Source of the DNA: Archangium sp.
GTDB taxonomy: Bacteria > Myxococcota > Myxococcia > Myxococcales > Myxococcaceae
Assembly (NCBI GenBank): GCA_022843845.1
Contig: JALHMW010000019.1
Location: 1 to 64,000, forward strand
Direction: 5' to 3'
Length of the DNA: 64,000 bases
Positions within the stretch are counted from its first letter, which is position 1, and every line of letters begins with the position of its first letter. Under the pieces are notes generated by a model, which saw only the letters and a program-made list of their open reading frames with translations, ran no database searches and was not told the origin of the DNA. The translations under genes and the position numbers were made by a program. Below are positions 34,408 to 49,778 of this stretch, in pieces.

Positions 34408-34488
34408 ACCCTACCACCCGAAGTCCAAAAGTGTGAAGCTGGATTTACGTCTACCGCGCTTGACACTCCAGCATCAGGCTGATTAGGT
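34408..34488. promoter_or_regulatory. Divergent bchG/bchF promoters with two PpsR-like sites
   Basis: Leftward promoter (bchG): TTCACA (34437-34432), 18 bp, TAGGGT (34413-34408). Rightward promoter (bchF): TTGACA (34460-34465), 17 bp, TTAGGT (34483-34488). Each -35 is the right arm of its own CGT-N12-ACA element (34449-34432 and 34448-34465). The two elements touch back to back, overlapping by 2 bp. CGT differs from the TGT consensus by one base, so binding may be weaker or cooperative. Confidence 0.6.
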
Positions 34489-34538
34489 GCGTCGCGGTTG
34501 AGGTGGTTGGTGTGACTCGATTCGCGAAAGTGCCCGTG

Positions 34539-36310
<1,772 letters not shown>

Positions 36311-36314
36311 ACGC

Positions 36315-37914
36315 ATGCAACTGACTGTCTGGACCTACGAGGGACCTCCGCACGTCGGCGCCATGCGCGTCGTCACGGCGATGCGTGGCGTCCACTACGT
36401 CCTGCACGCGCCGCAGGGTGACACCTACGCCGACCTGCTCTTCACGATGATCGAGCGTCGGCAGGTGCGACCGCCCGTCACGTACACCACGTTCCAGGCC
36501 CGCGACCTCGGCAAGGACACCGCCGAGATCTTCAAGCGCTCCGCCCGCGAGGCGTACGAGCGCTTCAAGCCCGACCTCGTGGTGGTGGGCGCGTCGTGCA
36601 CCGCCGAGCTCATTCAGGACGACCCGGCCGGCATCGGTCAGACCATCGGCATTCCCGTGCCCGTGGTGCCGGTGGAGTTCTCGGCCTACCAGCACAAAGA
36701 GAACCACGGCGCCTCTGAGACGCTGTACCGCCTCGTGCGGGCGTGCACCCAGGGTGTCGCGAAGAAGACCGAGCGCGCGCCGGGCCCGCCGAGCTGCAAC
36801 CTGCTGGGGCCGACGGCGCTGGGCTTCCGGCACCGCGACGACGTCACCGAGATCACCAGGTTGCTCGCGCAGCTCGGCGTCACCGTGAACGTGGTCGCGT
36901 CGCTGGGCGCAAGCCCGGCCGATCTGGCGCGGCTGCCCGACGCTGACTTCAACGTGGTGCTGTACCGCGAGGTCGGCGAGTCGGCGGCCCGCTACCTCAC
37001 CAAGACCTACGGCCAGCCCGCCGTGACGACCGTGCCGCTGGGTGTGGGCGCGACCCGTGACTTCATCAAAGAGGTCGCCGCGCTCGCCAAGGTCGACCCC
37101 GAGCCCGTGCTCTCACAGGTGAACAGCCGGCTGCCCTGGTACACGCGCTCGGTCGACTCGACGTACCTGACGGGCAAGCGGGTCTTCATCTTCGGCGACG
37201 GAACGCACGTGCTGGCCGCGGCGCGCATCGCGACGGAGGAGCTCGGCTTCACCGTGGTGGGCCTCGGCAGCTACAGCCGGGAGCTCGCGCGTGATCTTCG
37301 CGCGGCTGCTGCGCACTACGGCGTCGAGGCGCTGATCAGCGACGACCACCTCGAGGTCGAAGAGACGATCGCTCGGCTCCACCCCGAGCTCGTGCTCGGC
37401 ACGCAGATGGAGCGCCACACCGCCAAGCGCCTCGGGCTGCCCTGCGCCGTCATCTCGGCGCCGGTGCACGTGCAGGACTTCCCCGCGCGCTACTCGCCGC
37501 AGATGGGCTTCGAAGGCGCCAACGTCATCTTCGATACGTGGGTGCACCCGCTGATGATGGGCCTCGAGGAGCACCTGCTCTCGATGTTCCGTGAAGACTT
37601 CGAGTTCGGCGAAGGGGCCGGGCCGTCGCATCTGGGCGCGCACGCCGTCAAAGAGCGCTCGGTCGAGGCTCAGCCCGCGGTCGTTCCTGCACCGGTCGCC
37701 GCGCCCTCCCCCGCAGCCCAGCAGCCTGTCGCCGCGGCCCCGGCACCTGTCGTGAAGCCTGAGCAACCTGCAGGCGCCGTCGTCACCTCGTGGACTCCCG
37801 AAGCAGAAAAGGAGCTCAAGAAGATTCCTTTCTTCGTTCGCGGCAAGGCCAGGCGCAACACCGAGCGCTTCGCCCAGGAACGCAACATCGCGCAGATCAC
37901 CCTGGAGACTTTGT

Positions 37915-37943
<29 letters not shown>
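36315..37943 (+). CDS. bchB: Light-independent protochlorophyllide reductase subunit B
   Basis: BchB supplies the unusual aspartate ligand of the NB-cluster; Asp36 is present in [15 protein letters not shown]. The N-terminus ([16 protein letters not shown]) and [16 protein letters not shown] fit the family. A Pro/Ala-rich linker (~residues 455-490) precedes the C-terminal reductase domain ([20 protein letters not shown]). 542 residues is slightly long because of this linker. It overlaps bchH by 29 bp. Confidence 0.95.
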
Positions 37944-42538
<4,595 letters not shown>

Positions 42539-43267
42539 ATGGAGAACGCGACCTACCTGGCGCGGCGTCGCCAGCTCGAGGTGTACTTCGATCGCACCGC
42601 CTCGGACGCGTGGGCGAAGTTGACCGCCGAGGGCCCTGTCAGCCGCATTCGGGCCTCGGTGCGCGCGGGTCGCGACCAGATGCGCGCCACGCTGCTGAGC
42701 TATCTGCCCGACGATCTGCGCGGCCAGCGAGTACTGGACGCAGGCTGTGGTACCGGCGCCCTGGCGGTCGAGGCAGCTCGCCGAGGCGCTGAGGTCGTCG
42801 CCATCGATCTCTCGGCCACGCTCGTGTCGCTCGCGAAGGAGCGCCTGCCCGCCATCGACGGACCCGGCAGCGTCGAGTTCCGCGTGAGCGACATGCTCGA
42901 CCCGTCGCTCGGCCGCTTCGACTTCGTGGTCGCGATGGACTCGCTCATCCACTACCGCGCGCACGACAAGGTCGAGATGGTGGCGCGCCTGGCCGAACGC
43001 GCGAACCGCGGCGTCATCTTCACCTTCGCGCCGCGCACCTTCCTGCTCACCCTGATGAAGCTCGCGGGCAGCGTCTTTCCCCGCGGCGATCGTTCGCCTG
43101 ACATCGAGCCCGTTCGTGAAGCGACGCTCCGGAAGTTGCTGGCGGCGCACCCGTCGCTGGCCGGCTTCGGCGCCGGCCGCACGAAGCGCATCGACAGCAC
43201 CTTCTACAAGTCGCAGGCCTTCGAGCTGAAGCGGACGGAAGACCCTTCGAGGCAGCTCACGCCATGA
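42539..43267 (+). CDS. bchM: Magnesium-protoporphyrin IX methyltransferase
   Basis: BchM methylates the 13-propionate of Mg-protoporphyrin IX with SAM. The 242-residue product begins with YLARRRQLEVYFDRTASDAW (~residues 5-24), typical of BchM. It has SAM motif I VLDAGCGTGALAVEAARRG (~64-82) and a later FDFVVAMDSLIHYRAHD stretch. The ATG directly follows the bchL stop, and the stop overlaps lhaA (ATGA). Confidence 0.95.
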   Translation: MENATYLARRRQLEVYFDRTASDAWAKLTAEGPVSRIRASVRAGRDQMRATLLSYLPDDLRGQRVLDAGCGTGALAVEAARRGAEVVAIDLSATLVSLAKERLPAIDGPGSVEFRVSDMLDPSLGRFDFVVAMDSLIHYRAHDKVEMVARLAERANRGVIFTFAPRTFLLTLMKLAGSVFPRGDRSPDIEPVREATLRKLLAAHPSLAGFGAGRTKRIDSTFYKSQAFELKRTEDPSRQLTP

Positions 43268-44691
43268 AGAAGCCCCGTTCGGTCAAAGAAGTCTGGATGA
43301 CGCTGGGGCCTTCGCTCCTTCCCTTCGCCGACGCCGCCACGCCCGAGCTGCCGCTCTCGCGACTGCTGCGCCTGGCGCTCTTCCAGATCTCCGTTGGCCT
43401 CGGGTTGGTGCTGCTCAACGGCACGCTCAACCGCGTGATGATCGTCGAGCTCGGAATTCCCGCAGCCGTGGTGGCGGGCATGGCCGCGTTGCCGGTGCTC
43501 TTCGCGCCGCTGCGCGCGCTCGTCGGCTTCAAGTCTGACAATCACCGCTCGGTGCTCGGCTGGCGTCGCGTGCCGTACATCTGGATGGGCACGCTCATTC
43601 AGTTCGGTGGCCTCGCCATCATGCCGTTCGCGTTGCTGGTGCTGTCGGGCCGCGCGACGCTGTCGGTGCCGTACGCCGGTGAGGTGGCTGCGGCCTTGTC
43701 CTTCCTGATGGTCGGCGTGGGGCTCCACACCGCGCAGACCGCCGGCGTCGCGCTGGCCACCGATCTCGCGCCGCCGAACAGCCGGCCGCGGGTCGTCGCG
43801 CTGCTCTACGTGATGCTGCTGCTGGGCATGGTGGCCAGCTCGCTCACCTTCGGCCTGCTGCTGCGCGACTTCGATCACATCAAGCTCATCAAGATCATCC
43901 AGGGCGCGGCCATGGTCACCATGGCGCTGAACATCGCGGCGCTGTGGAAGCAGGAGCCGCGTCGGCTGCTCGCTGCGCCGGCGCCCGAAGAAGCGTCGCC
44001 GTCGTTCCGCAAGTCGATGAAGGAGTTCTTGACCGGCGGGCCGGCAGCCCGGCTGCTGGTCGCGGTCGGTCTCGGCGGTGCTGGCTTCAACATGCAGGAC
44101 ATCCTGCTCGAACCCTACGGCGGCGAGATTCTCAAGCTCAGCGTCGCGGGCACCACCTCGCTGACGGCGCTGATGGCTGGCGGCACGCTGGTCGGCCTCG
44201 TGCTGGCGTCGCGGTGGCTGAGCCGAGGCAGCGATCCACACCAGCTCGCGGCCATGGGCTCTCTGGTGGGCATCGTCGGCTTCAGCGGCGTCATCTTCAG
44301 CGGAGCGCTGGCCTCGCTGCCGCTCTTCCTCGGGGGCATCGTCTTCATCGGCCTGGGCGGCGGCTGGTTCTCGGTCGGCACCCTCACCGCGTCGATGGCC
44401 TTGTCGGAGCGTGGGCAGAGCGGCCTGGCGATCGGCGCGTGGGGTGCGGTGCAGGCCACCGTGACCGGCGTCGGCGTGGCCCTCGGCGGTGCGCTGCGCG
44501 ACGTCATCTCGAGGCTCGCCACCGAAGGGGCGCTCGGGCCCGGCCTCACCTCGCCGTCGGTCGGCTACAGCTTCGTCTACCACCTCGAGCTCTACCTGCT
44601 CTTTGGCACCCTCATCGCGCTCGGGCCGCTCGTGCGCCGCTCGAAGCGCTCCACCCCGACGACTTTTGGCCTTGCTGAACTTCCAAGCTGA
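43264..44691 (+). CDS. lhaA: LhaA/PucC-family light-harvesting assembly factor
   Basis: 475 residues, ~12 membrane segments. LNRVMIVELGIPAAVVAG, then LVGFKSDNHRSVLGWRRVPY (~residues 80-99) and IWMGTLIQFGGLAIMPFALL are the hallmark of LhaA/PucC proteins, which help deliver pigment during LH1 assembly. The place between bchM and puhA is conserved in purple bacteria. The paralogue at 10611 is more divergent. Confidence 0.92.
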   Translation: MKKPRSVKEVWMTLGPSLLPFADAATPELPLSRLLRLALFQISVGLGLVLLNGTLNRVMIVELGIPAAVVAGMAALPVLFAPLRALVGFKSDNHRSVLGWRRVPYIWMGTLIQFGGLAIMPFALLVLSGRATLSVPYAGEVAAALSFLMVGVGLHTAQTAGVALATDLAPPNSRPRVVALLYVMLLLGMVASSLTFGLLLRDFDHIKLIKIIQGAAMVTMALNIAALWKQEPRRLLAAPAPEEASPSFRKSMKEFLTGGPAARLLVAVGLGGAGFNMQDILLEPYGGEILKLSVAGTTSLTALMAGGTLVGLVLASRWLSRGSDPHQLAAMGSLVGIVGFSGVIFSGALASLPLFLGGIVFIGLGGGWFSVGTLTASMALSERGQSGLAIGAWGAVQATVTGVGVALGGALRDVISRLATEGALGPGLTSPSVGYSFVYHLELYLLFGTLIALGPLVRRSKRSTPTTFGLAELPS

Positions 44692-44731
44692 GTAGCCCCG
44701 AACTGACTTTCTACGAGGAGAGAACCAACCC

Positions 44732-45505
44732 ATGTCACCAGCGATCACCCCATCCATCGATGTCGCCCAGCTCGTCCTCTACGGCTTCTGGATCTTCTTC
44801 TTCGGCCTCATCTACTGGCTGCGAAAGGAAGACCGCCGCGAGGGCTACCCGCTCGAGTCGGACAACCCGCGCCGCATCGGGCCGAACAACCAGATCCTCA
44901 TTCCCACGCCCAAGACGTTCAAGCTGCCTGAGGGCGGCACGTACAGCGCGCCCGACTTCAAGCGCGACACGCGCGAGTTCCCCATCGAGCGCACGGCCGC
45001 TGCTGGCGGCGCACCGCTGGAGCCGACGGGCGACCCGATGCTGTCAGGTGTCGGACCGGCCGCGTACGCCAAGCGCCATGACGCGCCCGAGCTGACCCGC
45101 GACGGGCGAGATCAGGTCATCCCCATGCGCACCGACCCCGCGGTCACGGTCCTCGCTGGCCCCGACCCGCGCGGCTGGGACGTGGTGGGCGGCGACGGCA
45201 AGGTGGCTGGCACCGTGAAGGACATCTGGATCGATCGCGCCGACGTGATGGTGCGCTACCTCGAGGTCGAGCTCGCCGCAGGCGCTGGCGCGACGGGCAC
45301 GCGGTTGATTCCGATGCCGCTGCTCCAGCTGCGACGTGACAGCAAGCGGGTCGAGGTCTCGGCCATCTTGTCGAAGCACTTCGCGCAGGTGCCGGTGCTC
45401 AAGAACCCCGACCGCGTCACGGTGATGGAAGAGGAGCTCGTCTCGGCCTTCTACGCCGGCGGCAAGCTGTACGCCGAGCCTCGCCGCCTGGGGCCGCTGC
45501 TGTGA
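44732..45505 (+). CDS. puhA: Photosynthetic reaction centre H subunit
   Basis: 257-residue H subunit that caps the cytoplasmic face of the reaction centre. A single N-terminal membrane helix (VAQLVLYGFWIFFFGLIYWL, ~residues 11-30) runs into RKEDRREGYPLE; the C-terminal PRC-barrel domain contains GGDGKVAGTVKDIWIDRADV and VRYLEVEL. A GAGGAGAG Shine-Dalgarno precedes the ATG after a 40-bp gap. It overlaps puhB by 4 bp. Confidence 0.97.
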   Translation: MSPAITPSIDVAQLVLYGFWIFFFGLIYWLRKEDRREGYPLESDNPRRIGPNNQILIPTPKTFKLPEGGTYSAPDFKRDTREFPIERTAAAGGAPLEPTGDPMLSGVGPAAYAKRHDAPELTRDGRDQVIPMRTDPAVTVLAGPDPRGWDVVGGDGKVAGTVKDIWIDRADVMVRYLEVELAAGAGATGTRLIPMPLLQLRRDSKRVEVSAILSKHFAQVPVLKNPDRVTVMEEELVSAFYAGGKLYAEPRRLGPLL

Positions 45506-46173
45506 GCGACCACGAGCTCGAGTCGGTGCCGGGCCTGCCGGGTGAGCTGCCGCCGGGCGAGAAGCTGCTCTGGCAGGGGCGACCGCAGTGGCGTGCGCTG
45601 GCACGGCACACCTTCAAGGGCGATTGGGTGGCCGCGTACCTGGCCCTCTTCATCGGCGTGAGGCTGGTGGTGGGGCTCGAGCGCGGTGAAGGCGCGGCGG
45701 CCCTGGCCGGCGCGGCGCAGGCGATGGTGCTGGCCCTCGTGTGCCTCGGCATCGTCGCGGTGCTCGCCATCGGCTACGCGCGCGCGACCGTCTATTCGAT
45801 CACCAGCGAGCGGGTGGTGATGCGCATCGGCGTCGCCTTCCCCCTCAACGTCAACCTACCGTTCAAGCGGCTCGCCTCGGCCGACCTGAAGCCCCGCGGC
45901 GGCAGCGTCGGTGACGTGGTGCTGCAGCTCGCAGGGCCCGACACCATCGCGTGGCTCTACCTGTGGCCGCACGCTCACGGGCTGAACTTCACGAAGCCGA
46001 GGCCGACGCTCCTGTGCCTGCCGAAGGCCGCTGAAGCCGCCGCCGTGCTTCGTGGCGCCGTCGAGGCCTGGGCTGCGCGGTGCGGCGCTCCCGTCGTTCT
46101 CGGCGCTGCAGCCGAGATCGAGCCTGCCGCGGCACCGCACGTGCCCGCGTTGATCAACCATCTGAACGCCTGA
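45502..46173 (+). CDS. puhB: Photosynthetic complex assembly protein PuhB
   Basis: PuhB is a membrane protein needed for efficient reaction-centre assembly. The 223-residue product begins PGELPPGEKLLWQGRPQWRA (family signature), has membrane segments (~40-60, 75-100), and then a PH-like domain (ATVYSITSERVVMRIGVAFP). The start is GTG 45502, overlapping the puhA stop. Confidence 0.93.
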   Translation: MSDHELESVPGLPGELPPGEKLLWQGRPQWRALARHTFKGDWVAAYLALFIGVRLVVGLERGEGAAALAGAAQAMVLALVCLGIVAVLAIGYARATVYSITSERVVMRIGVAFPLNVNLPFKRLASADLKPRGGSVGDVVLQLAGPDTIAWLYLWPHAHGLNFTKPRPTLLCLPKAAEAAAVLRGAVEAWAARCGAPVVLGAAAEIEPAAAPHVPALINHLNA

Positions 46174-46190
46174 GGCGACGAGGTTTCGTC

Positions 46191-46652
46191 ATGGCTGCAC
46201 ATCATCACGACCAGAAGATTCCCCGAGGCGTCCTCATTGGGGCTGCGGTGCTGATGGCCGCGACGTTCATCCTGGCGGCGACGTCTCGACGAACACTCGT
46301 CGAGGCGCAGGCGCAGCCCCAGCCACCCCCGGTGGAGTCACTGGAGCTGAGCTTCGTCGACCAGCCCGGCGGAGGCCTCGCGGTCATCGAGCGCAGCACG
46401 GGCCGCACGGCGACGCTGTTGCAGCCGACCACCAACAACTTCGTGCGAGGGGTGCTGCGAGGCATGTTCCGGGAGCGCAAGCTCGAGTCGCTGGGCCGGG
46501 ACGCGGTCTTCACCCTGGCGCGGCACGCCGACGGCAGGCTGACGCTCGAGGACCAGCAGACGCACCGCCGCGTCGACCTCAACGCCTTCGGCCCCGACAA
46601 CACCGCCGCGTTCGTGATGATCCTCGACGCCGGCCGCCAGGTGACGCGGTGA
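46191..46652 (+). CDS. puhC: Photosynthetic complex assembly protein PuhC
   Basis: 153 residues. An N-terminal membrane helix (PRGVLIGAAVLMAATFILAA, ~residues 11-30) anchors a periplasmic domain with ELSFVDQPGGGLAVIERSTG (~50-69) and NNFVRGVLRGMFRERKLESL, typical of PuhC, which promotes assembly of the RC-LH1 core. ATG 46191 is 18 bp after puhB; the stop overlaps the next ORF (GTGA). Confidence 0.9.
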   Translation: MAAHHHDQKIPRGVLIGAAVLMAATFILAATSRRTLVEAQAQPQPPPVESLELSFVDQPGGGLAVIERSTGRTATLLQPTTNNFVRGVLRGMFRERKLESLGRDAVFTLARHADGRLTLEDQQTHRRVDLNAFGPDNTAAFVMILDAGRQVTR

Positions 46653-46930
46653 GCGTGAGCTTCGAGCTCGACTGCACGGTGCGGGTCTCGCACCGGTTCG
46701 AAGATCTCTCGGCCCACGTCGAGCTCGATGGGAACCCGCCGATGCACCCCGGCGATCAGGTGACGGTGCACGGAACGGCGCCGCGGCCTGCGTACGGAGA
46801 GGTGCTCGTCGAGCGCCGCCGCGCGACGGTGACGCGGGCCTCGTGGCTCACGCGCCAGTGGGTGCGGCTCACCGGCGATCTCGATTGCCTCACGCTGTTC
46901 GACTTTGGCTTCACCGAAGAGGAAACCTGA
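46649..46930 (+). CDS. Small conserved-position ORF (93 aa) between puhC and acsF
   Basis: 93 residues, soluble, beta-rich, with PMHPGDQVTVHGTAPRPAYG in the middle and a C-terminal TRQWVRLTGDLDCLTLFDFG. A small hypothetical gene occupies this place in many purple-bacterial PGCs. It overlaps both neighbours by 1-4 bp, so it is clearly translated with them. Its function is unknown; a role with the cyclase AcsF or in assembly is a guess from position. Confidence 0.75.
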   Translation: MSVSFELDCTVRVSHRFEDLSAHVELDGNPPMHPGDQVTVHGTAPRPAYGEVLVERRRATVTRASWLTRQWVRLTGDLDCLTLFDFGFTEEET

Positions 46931-48036
46931 TGCAGACCGTGAACCTCGACCCCGAGCTCGAACTGGCCGTGCGGGTGCCCGCGCGCAAGGGCGGCACGCC
47001 CAACGCGACGACGCTCCAGGCGCATCGCACCACCACCTTGAGCCCACGCTTCTACACGACCAACTTCGACGAGCTCGACAAGCTCTCGGTCGAGCCGGTG
47101 CGCGCGGAGTGGGACGCGCTGATCGCCGAGTTCGCGGCCGACACCAACCTGCGCCACTTCAAGCGCAACGACGACTGGTCGTTCGACCCGCAGAGCCTGC
47201 CGCCGGCGCTCCGAAAGGAGTTCCTCGACTTCCTCGTGAGCTCGTTGACTGCAGAGTTCTCGGGCTGCGTGCTCTACGCCGAGGCGAAGAAGCGGGGCAC
47301 CAACAAGGACCTGTGCGCGCTCTTCAAGTACATGGCGCGCGACGAAGCGCGGCACGCCGGCTTCATCAACGACTGCCTGCAGGACTTCCAGGTCGACGTC
47401 GATCTCGGCTTCCTGGTGAAGGCCAAGAAGTACACGTTCTTCTCGCCCAAGTTCATCCTCTACGCGACCTACCTGTCGGAGAAGATCGGCTATGCGCGCT
47501 ACATCGCCATCTACCGCCACCTCGAGCAGCACCCTGAGAAGCGGTTCCACCCGATCTTCAAGTGGTTCAAGGAGTGGTGCAACGACGAGTTCCGCCACGG
47601 CGAGGCGCTCGCGCTGATGATGCGCGCGAACCCGGGTCTGCTCAGCGGCCTCAACCGCGCGTGGATTCGGTTCTTTCAGGTGGCGGTGTTCGCGACCATG
47701 TACGTGCGCGATCACGACCGGCCAGAGATGCACAAGGCCATGGGCCTCGAGCCCGAGGCGTACGGCATGAAGGTGTTCGGCATCACCTCGGAGATCTGCA
47801 AGCAGATCTTCCCGGTGCTCGTCGACATCGAGAACCCGAAGTTCCTCGAGCTGCTGCGGTCGCTCCGGGCGCTGGCGACCGACCTCGAGGTGGCTCGCAA
47901 GCAGGGTGGCGTGTGGGGCCGCATCAAGGCCGTCGCGAGCCAGGCTCGCATCGTCGGCGTGATGGCGAGGCTCCTCCTGTTGCCCACGCGGTCCAACTCG
48001 CTGCCGGAGCAGACGCGGCTGTCGCCCGCCTGGTGA
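46930..48036 (+). CDS. acsF: Mg-protoporphyrin IX monomethyl ester oxidative cyclase
   Basis: AcsF forms ring E with O2. The 368-residue diiron protein shows two typical carboxylate-His clusters: ARDEARHAGFINDCL and CNDEFRHGEALALMM, plus the ligand Glu in LTAEFSGCVLYAEA. It also has FYTTNFDELDKL near residue 40, typical of AcsF. No anaerobic cyclase (bchE) is in the window, so bacteriochlorophyll synthesis should need oxygen. The ATG overlaps the previous stop by one base. Confidence 0.96.
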   Translation: MQTVNLDPELELAVRVPARKGGTPNATTLQAHRTTTLSPRFYTTNFDELDKLSVEPVRAEWDALIAEFAADTNLRHFKRNDDWSFDPQSLPPALRKEFLDFLVSSLTAEFSGCVLYAEAKKRGTNKDLCALFKYMARDEARHAGFINDCLQDFQVDVDLGFLVKAKKYTFFSPKFILYATYLSEKIGYARYIAIYRHLEQHPEKRFHPIFKWFKEWCNDEFRHGEALALMMRANPGLLSGLNRAWIRFFQVAVFATMYVRDHDRPEMHKAMGLEPEAYGMKVFGITSEICKQIFPVLVDIENPKFLELLRSLRALATDLEVARKQGGVWGRIKAVASQARIVGVMARLLLLPTRSNSLPEQTRLSPAW

Positions 48037-48040
48037 ACGC

Positions 48041-48832
48041 GTGACCGGAGCCCTCGCATGGCCGGCCGTGATCGTGCTGGCCACCTGGTGGTTGAGCACG
48101 GGTGTGGTGCTGGGGCTCGTGTGGCTCGGCCCCGGCTCGCGCTGGTTCACCATGGCGCTGGCGACCGTCGTGGCCCTCGCTGGCGTGCTGGGGGTGCTGA
48201 GCAGCCGGGCCGAGAGCTCGACCGAAGGGGTGTACCTCGCGTTCGCCTCGGCGCTGGCGATCTGGGCCTGGCACGAGCTGTCGTTCTTGCTGGGCGTCGT
48301 CACCGGCCCCTGGCGCCAGCGCTGCCCGCCCGACGCGACCGGCTGGCGGCGGTTTGGCTTCGCGACCCGGGCGGTCATTCACCACGAGCTCGCCCTGGCG
48401 CTCTCACTCGTCGCGCTGGTCGCGGTGACGTGGGGCGCGACCAACCAGGTGGCGACCTCGACCTTCGCGGCGCTGTGGGCCATGCGGCTGTCGACCAAGC
48501 TCAACATCTTCCTCGGGGTGAAGAACCTCACTGAGGAGTTCATCCCCGAACACCTGCAGTACCTGCGCAGCTTCTTCCGCCAGGGGAAGGCCAACCCCCT
48601 GCTGCCCACGTCGATCGTCGTCGGCGCCGCGTTCAGCTGCTGGGTTCTGGGGAGCGCGTTCACTGCCGGGTTGGGCGAGGGGGCGCAGTTGGCCCAGCTG
48701 GTCGTCGGCACCCTTTTGGCGCTGGGCGTCCTCGAACACCTGTTCCTTGCAGTTCCGCTTCGTGAAGCAGCGTTGTGGCGGTGGGCGATACGAGCTCGGA
48801 CGCCGGTTGAGGTACCGACGGGAAGGCCCTGA
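48041..48832 (+). CDS. puhE: Photosynthetic complex assembly protein PuhE
   Basis: 263 residues with about seven membrane segments. LVWLGPGSRWFTMALATVVA, WAWHELSFLLGVVTGPWR (~residues 78-95) and LWAMRLSTKLNIFLGVKNLT (~147-166) match the PuhE/DUF3623 family encoded downstream of acsF in purple bacteria. It is thought to influence bacteriochlorophyll production or RC assembly. It starts at GTG 48041. aerR follows after 34 bp. Confidence 0.9.
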   Translation: MTGALAWPAVIVLATWWLSTGVVLGLVWLGPGSRWFTMALATVVALAGVLGVLSSRAESSTEGVYLAFASALAIWAWHELSFLLGVVTGPWRQRCPPDATGWRRFGFATRAVIHHELALALSLVALVAVTWGATNQVATSTFAALWAMRLSTKLNIFLGVKNLTEEFIPEHLQYLRSFFRQGKANPLLPTSIVVGAAFSCWVLGSAFTAGLGEGAQLAQLVVGTLLALGVLEHLFLAVPLREAALWRWAIRARTPVEVPTGRP

Positions 48833-48866
48833 AATCGGCGAGCAGGAGCGCTCGAGCAAAGGAAAA

Positions 48867-49778
48867 ATGGACTCCATGTATGACACGACGCGGGTTGACA
48901 CGCGCCCCACGGGCAGGGAAAGACGCGAGCTTTCGTGGGAGGGGCGAATGGCGCAGCAACGGGAACGTCGGCTTCCTGGCGTGCAAGCCGAAGGGAAGGC
49001 CGACGTCGACCCGCCGAAGGACCTCATCGAGACGATCGAGCGTGAGATCATTCCTCGGCTGGTGCTCGCCCATCGAGGTGAGGCCGTCGAAACCCCCTGC
49101 GAGGGGGCACGGGGCGCGCCGACCGAAGCCGAGATCATCGACTTCGCGCGCGTCGTGGTGGCCCAAGATCTCGACGCGGCATTGGCCCGCGTCGACGGCT
49201 TCGCGCAAGCCGGGCTTGGCCTCGAGTCCATCTACATGGAGCTCATCGCCCCAACGGCAAGGATGTTGGGTGAGAACTGGCAGACCGACCTCTACACGTT
49301 CTCGGACGTGACGGCGGGCCTGGGAACGCTCCAGAAGCTGGTGCAGGTGCTCGGCCCGAGCTTCGCGCCCGATGCGCCGCATCGTGGCCTCTGCGTGCTG
49401 GTCGCGGCGCCCGGTGAACAACACACGCTGGGCCTCTTCCTGGTCGGCGAGTTCCTTCGACGTGCGGGCTGGGGCATCGAGCTCGTCCCAGGCATGAGCC
49501 AGGAAGAGCTGGTGGCGCTCGTCTCGACCACCCACGTTGCGATGGTGGGCTTCACCGTCAGCGTCACCGACCACCTGCCTGCGCTCGGTCACACCATCGC
49601 TGCGGTTCGCGCCCAGTCCCGCAATCAGGACCTGCCAATCATGGTCGGTGGCGCCATCGATTTGACAGAGTTTGCCAGTCAAAACGACGTGAAGCTGTTG
49701 CTCGCACCTCGTATGGTCATGGAATGGATGGAGAATTGGACACGCAAGGCATCACAGGGTCGGCGGTTGGACACATGA
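48867..49778 (+). CDS. aerR: Cobalamin-binding antirepressor AerR/PpaA
   Basis: AerR binds hydroxy/adenosyl-B12 and, in light, relieves PpsR/CrtJ repression. The 303-residue product has an unstructured basic N-terminus (~1-75), a four-helix cap (~80-160) with LIAPTARMLGENWQTDLYTF, and the B12-binding Rossmann domain with APGEQHTLGLFLVGEFLRR. His186 lies in the loop known to bind cobalt in AerR. ATG 48867 has a Shine-Dalgarno (AAAGGAAAA); ATG 48876 would give a slightly shorter form. It overlaps ppsR (ATGA), as expected for a functional pair. Confidence 0.92.
   Translation: MDSMYDTTRVDTRPTGRERRELSWEGRMAQQRERRLPGVQAEGKADVDPPKDLIETIEREIIPRLVLAHRGEAVETPCEGARGAPTEAEIIDFARVVVAQDLDAALARVDGFAQAGLGLESIYMELIAPTARMLGENWQTDLYTFSDVTAGLGTLQKLVQVLGPSFAPDAPHRGLCVLVAAPGEQHTLGLFLVGEFLRRAGWGIELVPGMSQEELVALVSTTHVAMVGFTVSVTDHLPALGHTIAAVRAQSRNQDLPIMVGGAIDLTEFASQNDVKLLLAPRMVMEWMENWTRKASQGRRLDT

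Noticed and set aside
48877..48900. PpsR-like element near the aerR start (TGTATGACACGACGC and following TTGACA)
   Set aside because: Spacing between TGT and ACA is 18, not 12. At the correct spacing the left arm is ACA, so it is not a consensus site and it lies inside the coding sequence.
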